A model generated the notes under the pieces. That model was given only the letters and a program-made list of their open reading frames with translations. It was not told where the DNA came from and did no database searches. The position numbers were made by a program, and so were the translations under genes. A DNA stretch of 35,032 nt, taken from positions 1 through 35,032 of the IMG/VR virus record IMGVR_UViG_3300011270_000012, one strand, 5' to 3'. Positions 13,757 through 22,063 of the stretch are shown piece by piece. Every line of letters starts with the position of its first letter. Position 1 is the stretch's first letter. Source of the stretch: a virus.

Positions 13757-14056
13757 ATGATCTTGATTTACGCCAATGGCATCTCTGGACAAATTGGAAT
13801 GCAACCTACTATTGCAGAAGGTAGACAGGCTCCTGCACGTGTGTATGACATTGTGAACCATTGGGTTGAAGTCGATGGCACTGGCATCAATGAGGTGGCA
13901 CAACAGGACGCCGAAGAAATCTGTCGGTTGCCTGGGTATCGTCTCGCACTGCCAATTGAGCAGACTGAGTATCAAAAAGCAAAACGAAAAAGCAGCAGGC
14001 TTGTCGAGAAGATGGGCAATGTAGCGGTGGTGGAGGAAGACAATGGCGGGCAGTAG
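13757..14056 (+). CDS. Small head-region protein, unknown
   Basis: A 99-residue protein directly after the capsid gene, with AGAGGTGG before the ATG. It starts with MILIYANGISGQIGMQPTIA and has a conserved-looking core VYDIVNHWVEVDGTGINEVA, then a basic helix (QKAKRKSSRLVEKM) and acidic end. Proteins at this place are often minor head or decoration partners, but no family is recognised. It overlaps the next gene by 14 bases. Confidence 0.65.
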   Translation: MILIYANGISGQIGMQPTIAEGRQAPARVYDIVNHWVEVDGTGINEVAQQDAEEICRLPGYRLALPIEQTEYQKAKRKSSRLVEKMGNVAVVEEDNGGQ

Positions 14057-14531
14057 CACAGAGCCACGAGATGGCAATTATCAGCCAATTCAAAACGTAG
14101 TGTGTACCCCTGGTTCCGGTCTTGTCGTTGCGCAAGGTGGTCCTACTGGGACCGATAGCACAACTGGATTTACCTACGGCCCTGCTGTTATGCAACTTGT
14201 CGATAGCGCTGGCACGAACAAAGCTGGTGTGGATGTTGTACACACGCTGCTTGTTACGTCTGGTGGCACTACGGCGGTTTCCGTCGCATCGGCGACACCG
14301 GGCGCGGTCAAGGCTAGCGCGGGACGGCTCTGTAGGATTATCATCACGACGCTTGGTTCTGGCTCACAGGTCTTCTACGACAACGCAAGTGCAGCATCAG
14401 GGACCATTCTGTTTGCTACGGCTGCCTCTGCTGCTGTCGGCACGATCTATGATGTCCAGGCACCAGCAGTCAATGGCATCTATGCTGCTGGTGCGGCCAG
14501 TACGCCGGTCTGTACGGTGCTCTATAGCTAA
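14043..14531 (+). CDS. Probable head decoration or fibre-like beta protein
   Basis: A 162-residue beta-rich protein, poor in charged residues. It contains MQLVDSAGTNKAGVDVVHTL, a motif that recurs in the 15739-17493 protein as QLVDQAGTNVAGVDSGHRL. It ends in a segment of the type AGRLCRIIITTLGSGSQVFY, then NGIYA and CTVLYS, which resembles the terminal beta-cap found in several phage surface proteins. Its place after the capsid gene suggests a virion surface role; this is inference. Confidence 0.6.
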   Translation: MAGSSTEPRDGNYQPIQNVVCTPGSGLVVAQGGPTGTDSTTGFTYGPAVMQLVDSAGTNKAGVDVVHTLLVTSGGTTAVSVASATPGAVKASAGRLCRIIITTLGSGSQVFYDNASAASGTILFATAASAAVGTIYDVQAPAVNGIYAAGAASTPVCTVLYS

Positions 14532-14552
14532 CGAGGTGGTGTGGAGGCATGA

Positions 14553-14666
14553 TGGACACAAGACTACTTCATCTCCTCCCTTCCGCTTGCTTGGGTTCTG
14601 GGTTTGTTTGTTTCCCGCTCATGGATGGAGAGGTTGCACGTACCTCTCCATCTACGAGTGGAGTAG
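14553..14666 (+). CDS. 37-residue putative membrane mini-protein
   Basis: A short gene in an otherwise empty 150-base gap. GGAGG at 14544-14548 lies 4 bases before ATG 14553 (ATG 14550 is in frame but too close). The product opens with MDTRLLHLLLPLAWVLGLFV, one probable membrane helix, then SRSWMERLHVPLHLRVE. A strong hairpin (14624-14652) covers its 3' end. No homologue recalled. Confidence 0.45.
   Translation, partial: WTQDYFISSLPLAWVLGLFVSRSWMERLHVPLHLRVE
14624..14652 (+). other. 11-bp hairpin in head operon
   Basis: GATGGAGAGGT (14624-14634) and ACCTCTCCATC (14642-14652) form a perfect stem with loop TGCACGT. No T-run follows, so it may be an RNA processing or pausing site rather than a terminator. 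It overlaps the end of the mini-gene and lies 30 bases before the connector start. Confidence 0.5.
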
Positions 14667-14681
14667 GTAAGGGGGTATCAG

Positions 14682-15605
14682 GTGGCTAGAGTCTATCTAT
14701 CGCCCCTTGAACTCGCCGAAATGCCTATTGGCATCGCGCCACAAGTGCAGATGCTTCTCGGTCAACTTGGCACGGGTGTACTAGACAAATTACTTATGAG
14801 GGCGTCTGTGAGATGCGATGCCTACTGTCATAAGCGCTTGCAAGCACCGGGAAGTACAACGCTTACAAGCACCTATGGCTCAGGCACGAGCACCCTTTCG
14901 GTAGCCAGTACTTTAACACTCGATAACATGGATGAGCAGGTTGCCATCATCGGCAGTGGTGGCTCACAGGAAACCATACCGATCTTGTCTGGCGGGGTGA
15001 CCGTGACATCCTATGTTGCGCCCTATCCCGGCACCATCACACTTGTGACGCCAACGGCGTTCGGGCATAGTAGCGGGTCGCCAGTGCAATATGCCTATCA
15101 GGAGGTCACGGAGTCGCAAGGGACAGCAAGCGCAGATCCCTACAGTGAGGCACTCTTGCTAGAACAGCAGTCACAGATAGCCATTGCACATATGCCATCA
15201 CTCAAGGTTCCGTTGACACGCGACGTATTTCTAAGATGTTACCCGATTATCAATATTCTGAGTATAGAACATAGTTATTCATATAATAATCAATACTATA
15301 GCATCGATCCGACGACGGTATCTATTCAACCTAGTAATGGTATTTATCGGTTTCGACTGGCAACGGTGGTATTTCCTTATGGAAACGTCAGGACCACGTA
15401 TCAGGCGGGTTTCGCTACGGTGAATGACGATATTAAGCAAGCCACCTCTTATTATCTGGCTGATGAGTTAGTGAGGTTTACCAATCCATTTGGCGTGATT
15501 GAAGAGACGCTCGGCAAGCGGCGTATGAAGTACAAGCAAGACAAATTATCACCGAATGTGGAAATGGCAGAAGCAATACTTGCAGAATATCGACGGTTTA
15601 CCTGA
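14682..15605 (+). CDS. Head-tail connector (gp6-like adaptor) with inserted beta module
   Basis: A 307-residue protein. Its ends look like a helical connector: MARVYLSPLELAEMPIGIAP, RASVRCDAYCHKRL, and at the C-terminus TYQAGFATVNDDIKQATSYY, then ETLGKRRMKYK. This is the pattern of HK97 gp6-type adaptors that dock under the portal. Between about 60 and 140 lies an inserted beta module (STLSVASTLTLDNMDEQVAI ... GSPVQYAYQEV) resembling one in the 22064 gene. GTG 14682 is the start, with GGGGG upstream. The stop TGA shares a base with the next ATG. A short AT-rich patch occurs at about 15240-15310. Confidence 0.7.
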   Translation: MARVYLSPLELAEMPIGIAPQVQMLLGQLGTGVLDKLLMRASVRCDAYCHKRLQAPGSTTLTSTYGSGTSTLSVASTLTLDNMDEQVAIIGSGGSQETIPILSGGVTVTSYVAPYPGTITLVTPTAFGHSSGSPVQYAYQEVTESQGTASADPYSEALLLEQQSQIAIAHMPSLKVPLTRDVFLRCYPIINILSIEHSYSYNNQYYSIDPTTVSIQPSNGIYRFRLATVVFPYGNVRTTYQAGFATVNDDIKQATSYYLADELVRFTNPFGVIEETLGKRRMKYKQDKLSPNVEMAEAILAEYRRFT

Positions 15606-15724
15606 TGATGGCTAGACGACGGCAGCAGGACGGTGAGAGCGATGTCATATTGAGTGTTGGTGTTGTTCGGGTTGTGGGTTTGCATCGCTCAACCCGCCGT
15701 CTAGTACGGAAAATGTGGAAGTGA
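15605..15724 (+). CDS. 39-residue basic mini-protein, coupled to connector
   Basis: ATG 15605 overlaps the connector stop (TGATG), the usual layout for translational coupling. The product begins MMARRRQQDGESDVILSVGV, continues VRVVGLHRSTRRLVRK and ends MWK, with eleven Arg/Lys. It fills nearly the whole gap before the fibre gene and is followed by GAGGAGGAGG, that gene's ribosome site. No known family. Confidence 0.45.
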   Translation: MMARRRQQDGESDVILSVGVVRVVGLHRSTRRLVRKMWK

Positions 15725-15738
15725 GGAGGAGGAAGTAA

Positions 15739-17493
15739 ATGGGAGACGGGCAGATCATCCAGGATGACAATAACCGTGAACTGACTGGACTGTGGGATAG
15801 TGCAGGGCATCAGGTCGTCACGGCGCAGGCTGTCTCGGTTGCCACTGATACTCAGACCGGGCAGAAATACGGTGTGATGAACGTCAACGCCTCCTTTAGT
15901 GCCTCCTCACTGGCAATCAACGATCCAACCACTACCTCACAAAAGGCTGGCGTCAATGCGGGTGGTAGCCTCCAGGTCGCAGGACAGGGTGTAGCGGGGA
16001 CACCAGCAGGCGGTGTGATCAGCATTCAGGGTGTCGCCGGTGGTACGGCATTGCCAATTAGCGGCACGATCAGCGCCACCAATCCTTCGGTCGGTACGGA
16101 TGGGTCGGCAATCCCAACCTCCTCCACCCTCATTGGTGCCTCAGATGGCACCAATTTACAGCAATTGCTCGTGGAGTCCTCGTCGAACAGGAACTTACGA
16201 GCAGGCATCTATAGCGGCACAAATGAGGCGACGGTTACCGGCGCGAATGCACTCAAGGTGGACGGTTCAGGGGTCACGCAGCCGATAAGTGGCACCGTTA
16301 CCGCGAATGCCGGTACCGGTAGTTTTACTGTTGTGCAAGCAACGGGCAGTAATCTCCATGCCGTTCTTGATGCTAGTTCTGCTGTCATCGGACATGTTAT
16401 CGTCGATAGTTCAACCATAGCGGACACAATCGCAACCGGAAATCTCACTATTGCACAGGCGACCGTTGGAACGGTTGTTGCGGGAGGGACCGTATCGATT
16501 ACTCTGGGTGATGGACAATCCACGTTTGAGGTGCAACTCACTGGAACCTTTTCGAGTGGAACAACCGTGCAATTTGAAGGAACGGATGATAGTGGAACCA
16601 CTATCAACTGGTTCCCTGCCGTTGGTTATAACACGGCTATTGTCAATCCATCACCAATCACCTCAGTATCAGGTCCAGGGCCATTTATCATTCGCGGTTC
16701 AGCGGCAGGCTATCAGCAGCTACGCGTACGCGCAAGTGCATTTATGGCATTGGATAATGTGGCTGTGCGAATTGTTGGGACAACTGCGCCTCTTGGGATT
16801 GGCGGTTTGCTCACGAATGATGGAAGTTTTGCCAAAGAAACTGGCGGGAATCTCGCTAGCATCGCGACCAACACCGCAAATATCCCCGTCAAGGGACAGG
16901 CAACGATGGCAAATTCGTTGCCTGTAGCTATAGCAAGCAATCAAGGGGCGTTGGGTAGCGTTGTCGCTCAAGCCGTAGCAGGGACAGCACTTGCCGCTGA
17001 CCAATCGAACAGCGAGTTACGGGTATCTAACTATGGCAAGTCCTCAACCGCAGGCGACGTAGCGCTAGCAGTGAACGCCAATGGAGCGTTACAAATCCAG
17101 CTTGTGGATCAGGCTGGCACAAACGTTGCTGGCGTCGATTCTGGTCATCGCTTGCAAACCATTATCTCTTCTGCGATTCCGACTGGCACCAATAGCATCG
17201 GGGCGGTGACGTTCTCGACCTCGGCAACTGGCACGATTACTTCTGTGGTGAGTGCCGCATCCTCAACGCAGTTGCTTGCCTCGAATGCGAGTCGCAAAGG
17301 TGCCTACTTCTACAACGACAGCACGGCTATCTTATACCTTGCGCTCGCCACGAGCGCAAGTACGACTGCATACACGGTGCAGATACCTGCTAATGGTTTC
17401 TTTGAAATACCGTCGTATCCAATATTCACCGGAGCCGTTTTTGGAATATGGTCAGCCGCCAATGGCAATGTCAGAATCACCGAGTTGTCGTAA
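15739..17493 (+). CDS. Large beta-rich virion surface protein (fibre-like)
   Basis: A 584-residue protein almost devoid of helices, rich in Gly/Ala/Ser/Thr, with repeated strands such as LPISGTISATNPSVG and QPISGTVTANAGTGSF. It holds motifs shared with neighbours: QLVDQAGTNVAGVDSGHRL (as in the 14043 protein) and TMANSLPVAIASNQ (as in the 18007 protein). The last 100 residues (TQLLASNASRKGAYFYNDST ... PIFTGAVFGIWSAANGNVRI) are a cap domain I know from many phage tail or head fibre proteins. The ribosome site GAGGAGGAGG is very strong. It is probably a trimeric surface fibre; exact location on the virion is unknown. Confidence 0.65.
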   Translation: MGDGQIIQDDNNRELTGLWDSAGHQVVTAQAVSVATDTQTGQKYGVMNVNASFSASSLAINDPTTTSQKAGVNAGGSLQVAGQGVAGTPAGGVISIQGVAGGTALPISGTISATNPSVGTDGSAIPTSSTLIGASDGTNLQQLLVESSSNRNLRAGIYSGTNEATVTGANALKVDGSGVTQPISGTVTANAGTGSFTVVQATGSNLHAVLDASSAVIGHVIVDSSTIADTIATGNLTIAQATVGTVVAGGTVSITLGDGQSTFEVQLTGTFSSGTTVQFEGTDDSGTTINWFPAVGYNTAIVNPSPITSVSGPGPFIIRGSAAGYQQLRVRASAFMALDNVAVRIVGTTAPLGIGGLLTNDGSFAKETGGNLASIATNTANIPVKGQATMANSLPVAIASNQGALGSVVAQAVAGTALAADQSNSELRVSNYGKSSTAGDVALAVNANGALQIQLVDQAGTNVAGVDSGHRLQTIISSAIPTGTNSIGAVTFSTSATGTITSVVSAASSTQLLASNASRKGAYFYNDSTAILYLALATSASTTAYTVQIPANGFFEIPSYPIFTGAVFGIWSAANGNVRITELS

Positions 17494-17503
17494 GGAGAAG
17501 AAA

Positions 17504-18007
17504 ATGCCACTGTTTGCACCATTGCCCGCACCGTTGATTCTCTACACTCCTGGCATAGAGAACGCGAGCCAGATCGCGGCGATAACCGCTGGTGTTGGGT
17601 ATTTTACGCTCTTTCAGCTTCTAGCTCCGGTGACCGTCACGCAGATGCGCTGTTACTTCAGCGGTAGCCCAACCGGGAACTGCGATATGGGGATCTATGA
17701 CAGTACTGCTACCAATGGAGCACCGAATAACCTATTGGGACACACGGGCGCAAATGCGGCGGTCACATCCATGTTTACCAAGAGTCTGACCGCTAATTTG
17801 CTCTTGGCTCCTGGCAACTATTGGTTAGCGTTTTGTGATACGGTTGGAGATTCCGTCGCAAATCGGCAATCCTCACTGTCGGGACTAGGTCCGCAGTATA
17901 AGACCAGTGCCACCAACTTGACAGTATTACCCAATACGGCAGGGACTTTAAATGATATCAATTTCTTAATCACAATCCTTGCGCTGGTGAGTGGAGGCTA
18001 TTCTTAG
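17504..18007 (+). CDS. Beta-sandwich receptor-binding-type protein
   Basis: A 167-residue protein from ATG 17504, with AAGGAGAAG just upstream; the longer frame overlapping the fibre gene is spurious. The pattern FTLFQLLAPVTVTQMRCYFS, CDMGIYDSTATNGAPNNLLG, LLLAPGNYWLAFCD is a jelly-roll-like fold found in phage receptor-binding and fibre proteins. It sits in a four-gene surface-protein cassette and its stop shares one base with the next GTG start. Ligand unknown. Confidence 0.65.
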   Translation: MPLFAPLPAPLILYTPGIENASQIAAITAGVGYFTLFQLLAPVTVTQMRCYFSGSPTGNCDMGIYDSTATNGAPNNLLGHTGANAAVTSMFTKSLTANLLLAPGNYWLAFCDTVGDSVANRQSSLSGLGPQYKTSATNLTVLPNTAGTLNDINFLITILALVSGGYS

Positions 18008-18927
18008 TGGCTTTTGTCATTGCTTATACCGGCAAAACGTCGCCGCCCTATCGCAAGGTCTTTTCCGACCGAAACACGGGGCTACCACTCAATTTGACCG
18101 GGTTAGCTACCGCTAATTTCACGGCGTATGTCATCAACAGTGAGACAGGAGCGGAAACCCTGCTTGCTGGTACGTGGAGCATCGTGAACGCGGCACAAGG
18201 CATTGCGCAGTATCAGTGGAAGCTTGATGATCTTGCGCAGCCAAAAATGATTACCTTCTGGGTGTCTATACAGATGCCCGGTGAAGTCGGATCAAGGGAG
18301 TTTGACCCGGATACCATTGTAGTTCTACCGACACCAGAATATCTCGCAGGAGTGCTTATGACAGTACAACAAGTAAATGTTACCGATGCAAATGGCAATC
18401 AACTCACTGCAAGTACGGCCATACCTGTTGAAATTGCTACCACGCTCAGTACCGTCATTCTGAACACGCTCTTGATGATTAGCGGCAATCCGATTAGTAC
18501 CACAAATCCGGTCCCTGAGAACATTGCTCAGGTGGGAGGATCGACACTTGCACTCGGACAAAATACAATGGCGAACAGCCTACCGGTGACGCTTGCATCA
18601 AATCAGGCGACCAATGGCAATCCGTTGGGAATACAGGATATTGAGCAGGCGGGTTATATTGCACTGGTTTCTCCTCCGGTGAATACGAGCACTGGCAGTG
18701 ATACCGCACTCACCTTCAGCAGCCAAGTCAACCGCATCATTTTGCAGAATAACTATAGCGCAACGATCTACTTTGACTTTGATCAAGTAAGTAGCACATC
18801 CTCGTTTGCGCTTCTACCCGGCATGCTGCTGAGTTATCCTAAAAAATGCACAGTGTCACACATTTACACGTCTGTGGCTGTACCACTGAATGCAGCAAAC
18901 GGACTGATCGTGAGGGGAGCGCTATAA
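18007..18927 (+). CDS. Baseplate BppU-like / fibre protein with two parts
   Basis: A 306-residue protein from GTG 18007. Residues 1-108 look like the N-terminal Ig-like domain of phage BppU-type proteins: YRKVFSDRNTGLPLNL, NFTAYVINSETGAETLLAGT, ITFWVSIQMPGEVGSREFDP. The second part (118-306) starts MTVQQVNVTDANGNQLTAST, includes TMANSLPVTLASNQ, and ends in a fibre cap (FSSQVNRIILQNNYSATIYF and onward). An internal ATG at 18358, preceded by AGGAG at 5 bases, could make the second part alone. Its stop TAA overlaps the tailspike ATG. Confidence 0.6.
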   Translation: MAFVIAYTGKTSPPYRKVFSDRNTGLPLNLTGLATANFTAYVINSETGAETLLAGTWSIVNAAQGIAQYQWKLDDLAQPKMITFWVSIQMPGEVGSREFDPDTIVVLPTPEYLAGVLMTVQQVNVTDANGNQLTASTAIPVEIATTLSTVILNTLLMISGNPISTTNPVPENIAQVGGSTLALGQNTMANSLPVTLASNQATNGNPLGIQDIEQAGYIALVSPPVNTSTGSDTALTFSSQVNRIILQNNYSATIYFDFDQVSSTSSFALLPGMLLSYPKKCTVSHIYTSVAVPLNAANGLIVRGAL

Positions 18928-21323
18928 TGGGCATCACGGCTATACAGCAGCGCAACCGGCTTATGTATAATGTGCTGGATTTTGCGGGTGGGCTTATTCC
19001 AGACGGAACCAATGACTTTACGAATGCGATATTAGCAGCCATTAGTGCAGCAAGCGGGGGCGGTGGGACCGTGTTCTATCCCACTGGGAACTATCGGGCG
19101 AAAAATCTCCCTCTCTACAGCAATGTGGGTCATTTTGGAGCGGGGATCAATAGCACGGTCATTGAGCTAGTAGACAATGCCGGTACTGATCTTTTTGTTG
19201 GCACGGTGAACGGATATGTCAATGGTCAGAACGGATATACCGGATCAACAAAATTGATTGATATCGGCTCGCCAAGTGGTACCGGTGTGACCGGTGGCGT
19301 GAATACCTTTACCTTCAAAGATATGAGTTTAGATGGGAACCGAGGAAATCAGAGTAGCACCTCGTATGTGATGCGTGCCTACGGGTACGGCTACATTTTC
19401 GACAATGTGGATATCAGGAACGGCTATAGCGGCGGGGCTATTCTAGATTGGAATGGTGGGTCATCGATATTCCAGCAAGGGGTTGCACCAATTTCGGGTA
19501 CTGAGGGCAAGTGGAGTAATTGCCAAGTTCACAATAATGGTGGCATCGGGCTACAGCTTGGGGGTCCGCATGACTCGCAAATGTCCAATTGCATCCTGTT
19601 TTTCAACGACTCGCATAATATGCTTATCGGGCCGAATGCGCCGGGCGTGTTGGGAAGCAACTGCCATTTCTTTGGACCGAAGACCGCAACCAATTCCGTG
19701 AACCTGCTGGTAGAAGCCGGTTATTGTCAATTCTCTTCATCCGTTGCCGAGGGTGCTGATTGTGTCCAGATTGCGCTCCTAGCTTCAACCTTCGCATGGT
19801 CAGGTGGTCACATCTATATGGCAGTCGTATCATCGTATGCCTCTACTGCCATTCAGCTTGGTCAGGTGGCGAGTGCAACACTCAAGAGCGCGGCAACCAG
19901 TAGCCCGATCACACTGACTACAGCACCTACGACCATCGCGGCGGCCTGTTACTTGCAATTCGTGATAACAAGCGCATCGGCAAGTGGTGTTATCAGCGTG
20001 TCAGGCGTCAATTTTGCTGGTGGAAGCATCAATGAAACACTCTCTCCATCGGGGAATGGAACCTACACGACGACGAATGCTTATGCAGGGACGCCAACCA
20101 TTACCTATACCGGACTTACCAGCGCAAGCATCAATGTGAACGGTCTAGCGTTGCCCTACAGCGGATCAACCTGCCAGAGTGCAGGCGTGGCGACAGCGGC
20201 CATTGCAGCGGGATCATTGATCGATACGATGATTTCACGGTGCGAGGGTCCAAATGGGGCCATTTGGTTTGTAAACGATGCAGGGAACAACGATGTCCAC
20301 ATTAATGCCTACTTGACGGCTGGAGCCTACTGTAGCGGCACCATCAACCCACTTACCCAGTTCCGCTTTTCGCCAAACAACAACCTGACGCCAGATGGGA
20401 CAGTCGCCAAAGGTGGTGGCGTTCAGCACAGCATCAACTCTATTAATGCGCTCCGTGTGACCGACCGCGCCAACGACATTTTTAACGTCAATACGACGAA
20501 TAAGAAGGTGTCGTTAGCCAATACCTCTGCACTCTATCAATATACCGATAACTATGCGACTGAGGTATTGCGACTCAACAACGACGCGAATGGCACGATT
20601 TACTGGCACGCTGCTGATACCAATATCCAGTGGCGGGCGGCGGGCGTGCTCAAAAATAGCGGAGCATGGTGTACGGGCGTGAGCACGAGTGCGGCAGTGA
20701 TCGCCTCTTCTGGCACCATCACCACGAACTCTATCGGCGTTGCCAGAGTAGCACCAACTGCTAATGTGACCAGCATCATCATGCAAGCAGGGCAGATCAA
20801 TGGGCAAGAGGTCTGGGTTGCTAATGAGAGCGCATTCAGCATCACAATGGCCGTCTCAGGCACAAGTAATGTGTCGAGTGGCACGCTTGATGTGATCGGG
20901 CCAAACCAGGGGCGCATCTATAAATGGGACGGCGGCACAAACCTCTGGGTACCAGGCGGCACGCAGATCTATGCGCTCTCGCATCTGGTCACCAGTGGTG
21001 GGTCGGTTCCTGCTGTCGCTGCTCTCGGTTCCAACGGCACCTCACCACCCACGCCGACGAGCACCGGTAACGACACGCGAGGCAATGTGCAATTTGGCTC
21101 TGGCGGATCACCAGCTACCGGGTCACAGATCAGCGTGACCTTTGCTAACGCCTACGCTTCAGCGCCAATCGTCGTGATTACCGCCAATAATGGGGCAACG
21201 GCACTGCTTACGGTGTATGCAGCAAGTATTACTACAACGGGATTCAATATTTCGGCAGCAGTTGCGCCGACCGCAAGCCAGTCAGCAGGCACCTATAGCG
21301 TGGAATATATCGTGATTGGGTAG
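18927..21323 (+). CDS. Tailspike with right-handed beta-helix (pectate lyase superfamily)
   Basis: A 798-residue spike. The entry YNVLDFAGGLIPDGTNDFTN ... AASGGGGTVFYPTGNYRA is the classic start of pectate-lyase-3/phage depolymerase beta-helices that bind or cut surface polysaccharide. Helix coils continue to about 325 (DMSLDGNRGNQSSTSYVMRA, NVDIRNGYSGGAILDW, CQVHNNGGIGLQLGG). A foreign beta-sandwich (about 326-411) is inserted, then more coils, a MISRCEGPNGAIWFVNDAGN turn, and a terminal knob (APIVVITANNGATALLTVY). ATG 18927 follows GTGAGGGGA; the 27-residue upstream extension has no ribosome site. Enzyme activity cannot be proven: catalytic acids are not certain. Confidence 0.8.
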   Translation: MGITAIQQRNRLMYNVLDFAGGLIPDGTNDFTNAILAAISAASGGGGTVFYPTGNYRAKNLPLYSNVGHFGAGINSTVIELVDNAGTDLFVGTVNGYVNGQNGYTGSTKLIDIGSPSGTGVTGGVNTFTFKDMSLDGNRGNQSSTSYVMRAYGYGYIFDNVDIRNGYSGGAILDWNGGSSIFQQGVAPISGTEGKWSNCQVHNNGGIGLQLGGPHDSQMSNCILFFNDSHNMLIGPNAPGVLGSNCHFFGPKTATNSVNLLVEAGYCQFSSSVAEGADCVQIALLASTFAWSGGHIYMAVVSSYASTAIQLGQVASATLKSAATSSPITLTTAPTTIAAACYLQFVITSASASGVISVSGVNFAGGSINETLSPSGNGTYTTTNAYAGTPTITYTGLTSASINVNGLALPYSGSTCQSAGVATAAIAAGSLIDTMISRCEGPNGAIWFVNDAGNNDVHINAYLTAGAYCSGTINPLTQFRFSPNNNLTPDGTVAKGGGVQHSINSINALRVTDRANDIFNVNTTNKKVSLANTSALYQYTDNYATEVLRLNNDANGTIYWHAADTNIQWRAAGVLKNSGAWCTGVSTSAAVIASSGTITTNSIGVARVAPTANVTSIIMQAGQINGQEVWVANESAFSITMAVSGTSNVSSGTLDVIGPNQGRIYKWDGGTNLWVPGGTQIYALSHLVTSGGSVPAVAALGSNGTSPPTPTSTGNDTRGNVQFGSGGSPATGSQISVTFANAYASAPIVVITANNGATALLTVYAASITTTGFNISAAVAPTASQSAGTYSVEYIVIG
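19902..20160 (+). repeat. Beta-sandwich module copy 3 (inside tailspike)
   Basis: Encodes about 86 residues, starting SPITLTTAPTTIAAACYLQF and containing GVISVSGVNFAGGSINET and ITYTGLTSASINVNGLAL. It aligns along its full length with two modules of the tail tube protein (SLTTQP, GTIGITGVNQ, ATET, TITGLTGGSLAINGI). Protein-level repeat; the DNA has diverged. Confidence 0.7.
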
Positions 21324-21340
21324 AAGGGAGGCTAATGTAG

Positions 21341-21628
21341 ATGTCGAGAGATCTACTGGTAAATACGCAACGCCATCAAGTAGCGCATCTGACGAATGCG
21401 TTTGTCAGGCTAGACAACATCAGCCTGAGCGTGATCGCAGGATCAGGCGGTGCTATTCCTTATAACAGTTACACGCTGTACGCATTGGGTGTGCCAGATA
21501 TCGCACAAGGCGATTTGCTGCTCGACACCGCCTCTTCTGATCAGTACCGCGTATCGGGGAATCCAGAACAGTTTGACTCAGATCATCTGGAGGTAATGGT
21601 TGAGAAAGTGATGATGAAGACGCCATGA
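21341..21628 (+). CDS. Probable head-closure (stopper) protein
   Basis: A 95-residue beta-rich protein between the surface-protein cassette and a gp10-like gene. MSRDLLVNTQRHQVAHLTNA is followed by SYTLYALGVPDIAQGDLLLD, SSDQYRVSGNPEQFDSDHLE. A small barrel with a DQYRV-type strand is usual for head stoppers (SPP1 gp16/HK97 gp7-like). Assigned mainly from size and position. The stop overlaps the next start (ATGA at 21625). Confidence 0.55.
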   Translation: MSRDLLVNTQRHQVAHLTNAFVRLDNISLSVIAGSGGAIPYNSYTLYALGVPDIAQGDLLLDTASSDQYRVSGNPEQFDSDHLEVMVEKVMMKTP

Positions 21629-22062
21629 GCAACATGAAAATCAACTTCGATCCAATACTCAATGTTGCACGCACGATGCAGAACTGGCCTCCCGTGTTGG
21701 AAAAACACGTATTACAGGCGATGAAATTCGGCATCATGGGGTTGCAGTCGGACGCACAGAGTTATGCACCGTACCTATCTGGAGATTTACACGACAGCAT
21801 CCAGCAATATTATTTCTCATCGTTCAAAGCGATGGTTTACTCTGATCTTCCCTATAGTTTTCGGCAAGAGGAAGGTTACACAGGGATGACAGATAGCTTA
21901 GGTCGGTATTTCCCTGATTATCCCGGCTCACATTACATGCGCAAGTCACTCAGCAACAATAAGGGGATTATACGAGCAGCATTTGAAAGTGAAGTTTATG
22001 CAGCAATCAATGAGGTGACAGGCACGGGTAGTGCTAACGGAATCATGGATTGGATAGTATAG
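21625..22062 (+). CDS. HK97 gp10-like tail completion / neck protein
   Basis: A 145-residue protein with the gp10 layout: N-terminal helix VLEKHVLQAMKFGIMGLQSD, then AQSYAPYLSGDLHDSIQ, strands FKAMVYSDLPYSFRQEEGYT, and a C-terminal helix. The motif of APxxxGxLxxSI followed by aromatic Y-x-x-x-x-E-x-G is the family hallmark. It joins the tail terminator to the connector. ATG 21625 overlaps the stopper gene's stop. Confidence 0.8.
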   Translation: MSNMKINFDPILNVARTMQNWPPVLEKHVLQAMKFGIMGLQSDAQSYAPYLSGDLHDSIQQYYFSSFKAMVYSDLPYSFRQEEGYTGMTDSLGRYFPDYPGSHYMRKSLSNNKGIIRAAFESEVYAAINEVTGTGSANGIMDWIV

Positions 22063-22063
22063 C

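Noticed and set aside
14122-14670. Forward frame of 182 codons overlapping the decoration-like gene
   Set aside because: Arg/Leu-rich shadow of the 14043 gene without ribosome site; the short gene at 14553 in another frame has a better site.
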